The position numbers and the translations under genes were made by a program. Positions 8,012 through 14,836 of a DNA stretch of 20,419 bases are shown piece by piece. A model generated the notes under the pieces. It was given only the letters and a program-made list of their open reading frames with translations, was not told the origin of the DNA and ran no database searches. The stretch is from PVC group bacterium (GTDB lineage Bacteria; Verrucomicrobiota; Kiritimatiellia; SS1-B-03-39; UBA6053). Position 1 is the stretch's first letter. Each line of letters starts with the position of its first letter. The stretch lies in the NCBI GenBank assembly GCA_003565035.1, contig PXDP01000375.1:1-20419 (forward strand). The letters are read 5' to 3'.

Positions 8012-8933
8012 TTTTAACCTCAGGGAGTCCTATGCTGTTGTTGATTGAGCATGGAATGAAGACGATGCGAACCTCGCTTTCTGGAATATCGTTCTGGATG
8101 CTTTTGCGCATCGATTCGACGGTGCGTGAGACCATGCTGACTTGCTGCACAGGAGAAAAGCTGAGGGCCACTTCAATAAATACGCGGCCGCCTGCGCGCC
8201 GTGACCTAACGCCGTGGAATCCTTCATAGCCATCAAAGTGCGAGGCCAGCGTCCGATCGATTTTGAGTTGCAGTTCTTCCTGCAGCGTTTTGTCCAGCAT
8301 ATCGTTGACATTACTCACAAGCACTGGTGTGAAAGAGGCGATGGTATAGGACACGATGACCAGGGTAAGAACCGGGTCTATATAAACGGCCCATGGGTAT
8401 GGCCGCAGCAGAAACGAAAGCGTCAATCCTGTAAAAACCGCCAAACTACCCAGGGCATCGGCCCGATTACTTCGCCACTGGACTTCCATGATCGGCGAGT
8501 ACTGTTTGCTCGCCAGCTTTTTGTTTCTGAACCAGAACCAACTGGATTCCACGACAACGGCTAGTTGAAACAACGCGCCCACGAGCGCAAATGTTTCATT
8601 CAGCGGTTTCGTGATGATCAAGCGTCGAATGGCAAATGCCGAAACGAGCAATAACGTCGTAATGTAAGCTACCGAGCAGATGAAACTTCCGAATGTCTGT
8701 AATTTATCGGTGCCATAGTCGTATCCCCGCAGGCGGTCCTTGCGAATGGAACGTAGAATGCGCCAACTTAGAAAATTTGTAAAGATGAAGCGCAGATTGT
8801 CCGGGACTTCATTCAAAAGCAGGAGGGACCGGGACAATACCGCCAGTAATAAGTTGGGAAGGCACCAAATTAGGGCAAGCACCATATTGATAAAAATGGA
8901 CTTTTCCTGTTGATGTAAAACGTCACGATTCAT
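8004..8933 (-). CDS. Cation-diffusion-facilitator-fold membrane protein with altered metal site
   Basis: Six-span membrane protein with the CDF architecture. After the fifth-helix segment RSNRADALGSLAVFTGLTL come the IDPVLTLVIVSYTI helix and a cytoplasmic tail with HGVRSRRAGGRVFIEVALS, a CDF dimerisation-domain signature. Family transporters normally use DxxxD in helix 2 and HxxxD in helix 5 to bind Zn, Fe or Mn. Here helix 2 reads SLLLLNEVPDNLR (residues 36-48), so the two expected Asp positions align with Glu42 and Asn46. In helix 5 the His position is Ser155, with only Asp159 kept. The tail histidines are also missing. It may therefore carry something other than a divalent metal, or act as a scaffold. 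It is coupled by ATGA overlap (8930-8933) to the condensation-domain gene upstream and overlaps the radical SAM gene downstream. Alignment was by eye. Confidence 0.7.
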   Translation of the reverse strand: MNRDVLHQQEKSIFINMVLALIWCLPNLLLAVLSRSLLLLNEVPDNLRFIFTNFLSWRILRSIRKDRLRGYDYGTDKLQTFGSFICSVAYITTLLLVSAFAIRRLIITKPLNETFALVGALFQLAVVVESSWFWFRNKKLASKQYSPIMEVQWRSNRADALGSLAVFTGLTLSFLLRPYPWAVYIDPVLTLVIVSYTIASFTPVLVSNVNDMLDKTLQEELQLKIDRTLASHFDGYEGFHGVRSRRAGGRVFIEVALSFSPVQQVSMVSRTVESMRKSIQNDIPESEVRIVFIPCSINNSIGLPEVKNE

Positions 8934-10342
8934 GCTGGGTGCACCTCCTTCGGCTGGGAATTGATCACCTCTGTCATCCGCGCTTCCATTTCCTTATGCA
9001 TCCCGGTAATTTCTTCATCCGTGAAGTACGATTCCCAGAACACATACGAGAACGTCATGGTTTCGCTGTCCATGAAGTCATGGACATATATAGTCATCGG
9101 GAGAAAGCTACTTCCAGCATGCAGATGGTACCAATGAACGAACGGAACGTTCAAATAGGTATTGGAACAAAAAAACGAAAAGCAAAACTGGGGGATATAC
9201 GGCCCGTACTTTTTTTGATAGGGTTCGGAATATATTGCGGCGTTCCAGTCAAAGTCTTTATGCCTGTAATAATTCTTTGTCTGCTGTTGAAGCGAGGCCA
9301 CTAAATCGGCCAAATTATCATGTTGATTGAAGTCAAAAATGTATGGGGGGCTGATTTCGTATATACCAATACTGTTTTTTTCTTTTGTGCCCAAACGGTT
9401 ACCGATGGGAATTTCAAGGTAGAAACGTTTTCGTCCTGTTTTCGTGTGAATCTGTTCGGCAAGGATCGCAACAATCAAAAGATGCAGCGAAATGTTTTTT
9501 TGCGAACAGTAAGAAAAGCAGGCTCGTTTAAACGTTTTAGTGGTATGGAAACACAATTCCCGAATCGAAGCTTCTTTTACATCACTAACGTCTTCAAACA
9601 GGGTTTCACATTTTGCAAGTTCCGCAAAGCGCTCTTCCCAGAATTGCTGATCGGAAAGATATTTAGCGCTTTTTTTGTAGTCTTCTTTTTTCTTTAGAAA
9701 GGCGGAAAAGGGATGCAAGGTCATTCCTGCATCTGGGTTGATGAGGATGTTTTTGATTTTTTCGAATAGTACTAATGCCGATAGCCCATCAAAAATCAGG
9801 TGGTTAAAACAGAAATAGATTCTATGACTAAGCGATCCGGCAATGGAAAACATAAAGATATGATACAGTTTATCACGATTATTGATCTCTGTCTCAATGA
9901 TTTGATCGCGAAAGCGTTGATACTCTTCCTCTGTGGAAAAATGGAACGAGCGAATCTCCGGTTTATGAGGTGGCAGGAACTCCATGTGCCAGCACGCCCC
10001 TTTCACCACGCATCTTGCATTGCAAACATCGGCTGTCTGTACACATGTTTCAACTGCGCGGCGAATCTCATCCCGGGAAAATCGTCCTGAAAACGTTCCG
10101 GAGAACATGATCATCATGGGAAGCGTTTTGATGCTTTCGTTGACATCAAATATGAATTGCTGTTCATCACAAAGTGGATAGGAAATCGCTTTCAGCTCTT
10201 TCAGCTCTTTCAGCTCTTTCAGCTCTTTCAGCTCTTTTCGCGCTTTGAGCGGATGAGGCGGTTTCGGGGTTGTGAGGGGGGCGAACATTAGGCAATTCTG
10301 GGGAAACGAGGGGCGGGAGTCAAGGGGAAACCGCTTTTCCAT
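8930..10342 (-). CDS. Stand-alone NRPS-type condensation domain protein
   Basis: A single condensation-domain protein of the CoA-dependent acyltransferase superfamily, which joins an acyl or peptidyl group to an amine or alcohol. The domain begins at about residue 52 (AISYPLCDEQQFIF). Its active-site motif is NHLIFDG, residues 180-186, matching HHxxxDG with catalytic His181 and structural Asp185; the first His is replaced by Asn. A later GNRLGTKEKNSIGIYEIS resembles the C5 region. The length of about 420 residues for the domain is normal. No adenylation or carrier domain is attached or nearby, so donor and acceptor are unknown. Ahead of the domain is a ~50-residue low-complexity extension with five KEL repeats. 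The ATG at 10342 has no strong ribosome-binding site, and Met19 is an alternative start. First gene of the coupled cassette and AT-rich relative to the flanks. Confidence 0.8.
   Translation of the reverse strand: MEKRFPLDSRPSFPQNCLMFAPLTTPKPPHPLKARKELKELKELKELKELKAISYPLCDEQQFIFDVNESIKTLPMMIMFSGTFSGRFSRDEIRRAVETCVQTADVCNARCVVKGACWHMEFLPPHKPEIRSFHFSTEEEYQRFRDQIIETEINNRDKLYHIFMFSIAGSLSHRIYFCFNHLIFDGLSALVLFEKIKNILINPDAGMTLHPFSAFLKKKEDYKKSAKYLSDQQFWEERFAELAKCETLFEDVSDVKEASIRELCFHTTKTFKRACFSYCSQKNISLHLLIVAILAEQIHTKTGRKRFYLEIPIGNRLGTKEKNSIGIYEISPPYIFDFNQHDNLADLVASLQQQTKNYYRHKDFDWNAAIYSEPYQKKYGPYIPQFCFSFFCSNTYLNVPFVHWYHLHAGSSFLPMTIYVHDFMDSETMTFSYVFWESYFTDEEITGMHKEMEARMTEVINSQPKEVHPA
10193..10237. repeat. 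9-bp tandem repeat, five copies, inside the condensation gene
   Basis: CAGCTCTTT is repeated five times without mismatch (45 bp). Read on the minus strand it encodes (Lys-Glu-Leu)5 in the N-terminal extension of the condensation protein. Units of nine bases keep the frame when copies are gained or lost, so copy number could vary by slippage without breaking the gene. Confidence 0.95.
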
Positions 10343-10699
10343 GTTCCAGGTCTCAATTTAAGGCCCCAAAACGCCGGAAGCCGTTGCAGATTCATATATG
10401 TCACAGTATTTGATTCTGTTTGAAGGCTACGCTGACCGCACCCGCTTCGGGGTGTATTTTGATTTGCGATCCATGACAGACATGGGTTCCAACAGAGAAA
10501 ACGTGTGACTACCCTTCTATTTCTCTCCTCGTTGCTGTGGTGAATCCACTCGGAGACCCGAAAGCTTCTAAATTGTATTTGCTATGATGATCATTTTTTT
10601 TAATGTCTTGTTTTCGACAAGCCTGGTCGCCAAGCTTGGACGCCAAGCTTGGTCGCCATGGCTTGTCAGGTGTTCTCCGCAAACGTTTAAGGAATCTAT
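10343..10699. other. Intergenic region between divergent cassettes
   Basis: About 357 bases separate the minus-strand condensation gene from the plus-strand binding-protein gene, so promoters for both should lie here. I see no strong sigma-70 pair. TATGAT at 10583-10588 is a weak -10 candidate for the plus side. The segment also has a T8 run near 10594-10601 and the palindromic repeat cluster at 10616-10667. An AAGGA ribosome-binding site lies just before the ATG at 10700. A 36-codon open frame (10398-10508) has no ribosome-binding site and is not called as a gene. Confidence 0.5.
10616..10667. repeat. Palindromic repeat cluster / potential hairpin (REP-like)
   Basis: An outer inverted repeat, GACAAGCC (10616-10623) and GGCTTGTC (10660-10667), encloses three near-identical 13-bp units starting at 10624, 10637 and 10650 (TGGTCGCCAAGCT type). 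Two copies of the 10-bp palindrome CCAAGCTTGG occur inside. The whole can fold into a long imperfect stem-loop 32 bases before the binding-protein ATG. It could be a REP-type element, a transcript-stability hairpin or an operator array. Confidence 0.7.
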
Positions 10700-11497
10700 A
10701 TGAAAAATCGTCCGAGTTTCCGTTCTTTCTTCCCGTCCGGGTATTCTCAGGTGTTCATCGCATTGCTGCTCGTAGGCTGCCGAGGTCCGCGCGAAACCAT
10801 TACGGAATTGGATCAGCTTTCGGAGGCGACCTTTGCGGTGCCAACCGGAACCGTTGCGGACCAGCTTGTGCTTTCCCGTTTCCCTGACAGCACATTTCAA
10901 TACTTCAACAGTGTCCTGGATGCCTGCATGGCCGTTCACGCCGGCAGAGCGGATGCGGCCGCGTATGATGAACCGATTCTGAGGAATATCGCCGCGAAAA
11001 TCCCGGGGCTCAAAGTGCTGGACGGGATGATTACCGTGGATGAATATGGATTTGCCGTACGCTTGGAGGATGTGGAACTGAAGGAAGCCATGGATGCAGT
11101 TATTGGGGAGATCAACGAAAACGGGGTGTATGAGGAGATGCACGCCCGCTGGTTGCCGGCCCAGGGCGCGCCCGCCCCCATGCCGGTATTCACTCCGGTT
11201 GACAGCACCGAAGTGCTCCGCTTTGGAACCGCGGCCGTGACAGAACCCTTTTCGTTTGTGGATGGCAGTCGCGAGGTGGTGGGTCTGGACATTGAGCTTG
11301 CGCATTTGATCGCCCAACGACTCGGGAAGCGATTGGTTGTGGTGAATATGGATTTCGGTGGCATGATCCCGGCCCTCGCCTCTGGCAGGGTGGACATGAT
11401 CGGGGCCTGCATCACCATTACGGAGGAGCGAGCTCAGCGCGTTCTGTTCTCGGTGCCTTACTATCAGGGTGGTATCGCGGCACTGGTCAGGGAATAG
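10700..11497 (+). CDS. Lipoprotein solute-binding protein, polar amino-acid type, with swapped lobe order
   Basis: Extracytoplasmic ligand-binding lipoprotein for the permease and ATPase that follow. The signal peptide ends in the lipobox LVGC, with Cys27 as the lipidated residue. Ordinary SBP_bac_3 proteins run lobe 1 then lobe 2. Here residues about 37-152 (ATFAVPTGTVADQLV, then GRADAAAYDEPILRNIAAK, ending ENGVYEEMHARW) match the usual second lobe. Residues about 172-265 (LRFGTAAVTEPFSFVDG, VVGLDIELAHLIAQRLGK, VDMIGACITITEERAQRV, FSVPYYQGGIAALV) match the usual first lobe. They are joined by a Pro/Ala-rich linker (153-171). The chain ends where a normal protein would cross the hinge, and no missing half is found upstream. 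This suggests natural circular permutation. AAGGA precedes the ATG. The permease starts 3 bases after the stop. Ligand class is inferred from the family. Confidence 0.8.
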   Translation: MKNRPSFRSFFPSGYSQVFIALLLVGCRGPRETITELDQLSEATFAVPTGTVADQLVLSRFPDSTFQYFNSVLDACMAVHAGRADAAAYDEPILRNIAAKIPGLKVLDGMITVDEYGFAVRLEDVELKEAMDAVIGEINENGVYEEMHARWLPAQGAPAPMPVFTPVDSTEVLRFGTAAVTEPFSFVDGSREVVGLDIELAHLIAQRLGKRLVVVNMDFGGMIPALASGRVDMIGACITITEERAQRVLFSVPYYQGGIAALVRE

Positions 11498-11500
11498 CCT

Positions 11501-12217
11501 GTGGATCTCCCTGCGATCTTCCAAAATCTTGCGGAGAGCCTGGATGCCAATGTGTTGCAGGAGCAACGGTATCTCCTGCTACTGGACGGTCTCAAAACTA
11601 CGATCTTGATCTCAATCGGGGCCATCGCATTGGGGTCCCTCCTGGGCGGGGTGATCTGCCGAATGCGCATGGCCCGGCGCCTTGGAGTGGTCGTTCCTGC
11701 AAAAATCTACATCGGAATCATACGTGGAATCCCGCTGCCGGTTATGCTGCTGCTGGCCTACTATGTCGTCTTTGCCTCCGTGAATATTTCTCCGGTATGG
11801 GTGGCCATCGCCGCGTTTGCGGCCACGTTCGCGGCCTATGCCGCCGAGATTTACCGCGCCGGTATTGAAAGTATCGATTCCGGACAGCGGGAGGCGGGGC
11901 TGGCACTTGGATTCACCCGTGTGCAGACCTTCACTCATATCATTGCCCCGCAGGCGGTGTGCCGGATTCTGCCGGTGTATAAAGGAGAGGTGATCAATCT
12001 CGTCAAAATGACTTCTGTGGTCGGTTTTATCGCCGTACAGGATCTCACCCGCACGGCCGACATCATCCGCAGCCGCACGTTTGATGCGTTTTTCCCCCTG
12101 GTGTTGGTCGCGGTTCTCTATTTTATGATTTCATGGCTCCTGTTAATGACGCTCACCGCACTCGAAAAGCGTCTCCAGCCACGGCGGTCCAGGCAGAGGA
12201 GCGCCGGCCATGATTGA
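11501..12217 (+). CDS. Polar amino-acid-type ABC transporter permease (HisM/GlnP family)
   Basis: Inner-membrane permease that would form the channel of the importer, probably as a homodimer since only one permease gene is present. It opens with YLLLLDGLKTTILISIGAIA, typical of the His/Glu/Gln family. It has about five membrane spans, the RGIPLPVMLLLAYY segment, and the ATPase-contact EAA loop EAGLALGFTRVQTFTHIIAP. The C-terminal half has VINLVKMTSVVGFIAVQDLT, also family-typical. The 238-residue length is normal. The start is GTG at 11501, three bases after the binding-protein stop; I chose it because the N-terminal residues align with the family. Its stop overlaps the ATPase start by 8 bases (ATGATTGA), so the three genes form a coupled operon. 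Confidence 0.9.
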   Translation: MDLPAIFQNLAESLDANVLQEQRYLLLLDGLKTTILISIGAIALGSLLGGVICRMRMARRLGVVVPAKIYIGIIRGIPLPVMLLLAYYVVFASVNISPVWVAIAAFAATFAAYAAEIYRAGIESIDSGQREAGLALGFTRVQTFTHIIAPQAVCRILPVYKGEVINLVKMTSVVGFIAVQDLTRTADIIRSRTFDAFFPLVLVAVLYFMISWLLLMTLTALEKRLQPRRSRQRSAGHD

Positions 12218-13304
12218 TATCCAGAATCTGACAATGCATTTTGGAGACGACCGGGTGCTGGAAGGCGTTTCGGCATCGATCCCGGAAGGGGAAGTTGTCT
12301 CGGTCATTGGACCCTCTGGCGCGGGGAAAAGTACGTTTTTGCGCTGCATCAATCGTTTGGAAACACCGCAAAGCGGACACATTTTTATTGGCGGCGAGGA
12401 CATATTGGCTCCGGGGGCGGACGTGCCCCGTATTCGGCGAAAAACGGGTATGGTGTTTCAGTCTTTCAACTTGTTTGACCACCTGACGGTGCTGGACAAC
12501 CTGATCCTTGGTCCGGTTCGCATTCTGAACGAGGCTCGCGAGGTGGCGGAGGCGCGCGGTCACGAGCTGCTGCGGATGGTCGGTCTGGGCGAAAAAGCCC
12601 TGAGCCTTCCCTGCGAACTTTCGGGCGGTCAGAAACAGCGGGTGGCCATTGCCCGGTGCCTCTCGATGCGCCCGAAGGTGATGTTGTTCGATGAACCGAC
12701 CTCGGCACTCGACCCCACCATGGTCAGTGAGGTGCTGGCGGTGATTCGCAGGCTCACCCGCGAGGGCATGACGATGGTGATCGTGACGCACGAGCTGAAT
12801 TTCGCGCGGGATGTGTCCAACAGGATTTTTTACATGGATGAAGGTGGCATTTATGAATCGGGTCCCCCGGACCAGATCATGCGTGCGCCTCAGAGAGAAA
12901 AAACCCGGGTATTCATCAACCGCCTGAGGAGCTTCCGCTATCGAATCGAGCACAAAGACTTTGATGTTTTTGAAATGAACGCCGATATCGAAACCTTCTG
13001 CGAGAAGCACTTTTTTCGCCGGAAGTTGATGCAACATATCCAGTTGGCGATCGAGGAGTCCCTCTCTTTGTATTTCCTGCGTGGCAATCCGGGGGCGATC
13101 ACCCTCACGCTTTCCTATTCTGAAACAGAGGGCACGGTTCAGCTCCTGTTTGAGGATCAGGAGGCTTCGGGTGATTTTCTGAAAGCCGCGGAGGCAGGAG
13201 ACGAACTGGCGCTGACAATTCTGAAGGGCATTGTGCATGATATTGTTTGGCAGCCAACCCCAAAGGGAAACCGGATCGTGATGACCCTGAACGAAACCAG
13301 CTAG
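12210..13304 (+). CDS. ABC transporter ATPase (GlnQ/HisP type) with C-terminal HATPase/RsbW-like domain
   Basis: The first ~240 residues are a complete polar amino-acid ABC ATPase: Walker A GPSGAGKST (34-42), Q-loop VFQSFNLF, signature LSGGQ (137-141), Walker B VMLFDEPTS (157-165, Glu162) and switch His194. GlnQ-type proteins normally stop near residue 245. This one continues for about 120 residues (about 243-364). The tail resembles the RsbW/HATPase_c_2 fold: LMQHIQLAIEESLSLYFLRG at the N-box position, TLTLSYSETEGTVQLLFED, a G2-like stretch DELALTILKGIV, then PKGNRIVMTL at the end. The N-box Asn is missing (SLSLYF) and the D-x-G motif reads DQE, so it is probably a non-catalytic regulatory or docking domain. 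Domain recognition is by eye. The gene ends tail to tail with the next, sharing CTAG. Confidence 0.85.
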   Translation: MIDIQNLTMHFGDDRVLEGVSASIPEGEVVSVIGPSGAGKSTFLRCINRLETPQSGHIFIGGEDILAPGADVPRIRRKTGMVFQSFNLFDHLTVLDNLILGPVRILNEAREVAEARGHELLRMVGLGEKALSLPCELSGGQKQRVAIARCLSMRPKVMLFDEPTSALDPTMVSEVLAVIRRLTREGMTMVIVTHELNFARDVSNRIFYMDEGGIYESGPPDQIMRAPQREKTRVFINRLRSFRYRIEHKDFDVFEMNADIETFCEKHFFRRKLMQHIQLAIEESLSLYFLRGNPGAITLTLSYSETEGTVQLLFEDQEASGDFLKAAEAGDELALTILKGIVHDIVWQPTPKGNRIVMTLNETS

Positions 13305-14830
13305 CGCCCTGACGTGCCCCAGAACAACATATCGATTCCGAGACGGATAAAAAACGATCCGTCGAAATCCTCCTCGCGCTCCCATTCCATGCCGGTTTGG
13401 AGTTCGCCGAAGGCCCACTGACCGTACAGCGGCCGCCGCAGAGAAACGAAGGCGCGGTGTGTATCAACCGAATCCCCTTCGCCGAAGATCACGTAGAGCA
13501 GCCCCGTAGCGTTTGCTGTGTCCGCCCATACGGCCTTGTGGCCGCGCCGGGTTTCGTCAAGCAACTGGTTGACGTGTACCAGGGCAATGCCTTCTGACCA
13601 TTGCCAATTCGTGTCCTCCAGCGTCCACTTACCGGATACCGTGTTGACGAAAAGACCTCTTTGATTGGGACCGAGCCAGCGATTAAGTGACAAGGTGGAT
13701 ATGGAGGCCATGCGGTCGTCGCGATTCAGAGAAAAGCGCTGCATGGGGCGGACTTGCCAGGTATCCTGTTCGAAATCCCTCGCCCAGGTCAGCCGTGCAA
13801 AGGTTTTTGGGGGCCAGGTGGCCCGAACCCCCGCATCCGCAGACAGATTCAATGCCTCAAACCATTTGCGAGCACCGATTTTGATTCCCCGATCTTCCGA
13901 TTCCAGGATGGTACGATCATGAACTTCTTCGGATCGGGCCGTTTCCATAAACAACCGTACGCGCCGTTCGAGGTTGGGGAATTCCACATCCAACTCAATA
14001 TCCGGTTCGAAGCGCACATCGAACTCCCGTCCCTGCATCACGCCTCCATAGAACTTCGCGCGTATTCGGGTTTGCGGGGGCTTGAGAATGTCTTCGGGAT
14101 TTAATGCGAAATACGCGTCGGCCGCCCGTAAGGGTTCGTGGATGCGACGCGGAACGTTCTCTTGCAGATAATCAAGTCGCGCCCCCCACGAATCAAAGGT
14201 CCCGGGTTTGGGCGCCACTTGGAAAACGCCTTCGCCTTCGCAAATGGATAGGCCGCTGGTCATACGTTCAGGGTCGGAGGATTTGGCCCGGGGCAAATCG
14301 TCCCGTTTGGGATCCAGGGAAAACCAGCCGGCCAGAAAATCCCAGATTTCCACGGGGTCTATGCCGACATCCACCCCCACGAACAGGAGATGGACACCCA
14401 CATTCAATTCCGAGGGGCTATATTCCGGACCATGCAAGGTATCGTCTGTGGCATCTACGCCTGCCAGGATCAGACCCTGTAACGATTCGCGTCCAACAGG
14501 TGGGCGCACCCGGTGAGGGCCTCGGGGGCCTGGGAGTCCCAGATACACCGAATCGTATCGGCCCGCAGAAAATGCGCCGTAATCCGTGGCGCGCACGCTG
14601 GCCGCCAGGCCGGGACCCACCCGCGCACGAAACCGAAAGATGTCCAGAGCGTCCATGACCCGGTTCGGAAGATACCAAAGCACCCGGCTGCCAAGGGAAG
14701 GGCGTTCCCTTGATTCCGGCGAATGCGGAGGGCTGGGGTCCGGACGGACTTCGGATCCGGCGTACACCCGGAGTCCCATCCAGGCAAGACTCAGAATCCA
14801 CAGCGGCCTGAGTACGGCTTGGCGTTTCAT
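13301..14830 (-). CDS. Putative two-domain outer-membrane beta-barrel protein
   Basis: Function unknown. A short signal peptide (about residues 1-24, ending VYAGS) directs it out of the cytoplasm. An N-terminal part (about 45-175) begins GSRVLWYLPNRVMDALDIF and contains glycine/valine-rich strands (VRATDYGAFSAGRYDSVYLG, VGVHLLFVGVDVGIDPVEIW). A linker with RRIHEPLRAADAYFALNPED follows. The C-terminal part (about 250-509) alternates polar and hydrophobic residues in short strands rich in Trp, Arg and Tyr, such as WQWSEGIALVHVNQLLD, AFVSLRRPLYGQWAFGELQ and FFIRLGIDMLFWG. This resembles barrel-like hypothetical proteins I associate with proteobacterial and PVC genomes. It starts 6 bases after the metallophosphoesterase stop, so the two are probably co-transcribed. 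Outer-membrane location is inferred from strand pattern and signal peptide. Confidence 0.6.
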   Translation of the reverse strand: MKRQAVLRPLWILSLAWMGLRVYAGSEVRPDPSPPHSPESRERPSLGSRVLWYLPNRVMDALDIFRFRARVGPGLAASVRATDYGAFSAGRYDSVYLGLPGPRGPHRVRPPVGRESLQGLILAGVDATDDTLHGPEYSPSELNVGVHLLFVGVDVGIDPVEIWDFLAGWFSLDPKRDDLPRAKSSDPERMTSGLSICEGEGVFQVAPKPGTFDSWGARLDYLQENVPRRIHEPLRAADAYFALNPEDILKPPQTRIRAKFYGGVMQGREFDVRFEPDIELDVEFPNLERRVRLFMETARSEEVHDRTILESEDRGIKIGARKWFEALNLSADAGVRATWPPKTFARLTWARDFEQDTWQVRPMQRFSLNRDDRMASISTLSLNRWLGPNQRGLFVNTVSGKWTLEDTNWQWSEGIALVHVNQLLDETRRGHKAVWADTANATGLLYVIFGEGDSVDTHRAFVSLRRPLYGQWAFGELQTGMEWEREEDFDGSFFIRLGIDMLFWGTSGR

Positions 14831-14836
14831 GTTTCG

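Noticed and set aside
10398..10508. 36-codon open frame (MSQYLILFEGYADRTRFGVY start) in the divergent intergenic region
   Set aside because: No ribosome-binding site, no recognised family, and it falls where promoters are expected; conservation would be needed to revive it.
10583..10588. TATGAT as promoter of the plus-strand ABC operon
   Set aside because: No acceptable -35 at the right distance; kept only as a weak remark.
12153..13418. 421-codon minus-strand frame opposite the ABC ATPase
   Set aside because: Shadow frame rich in His/Arg; the plus strand shows intact Walker A, signature and Walker B motifs.
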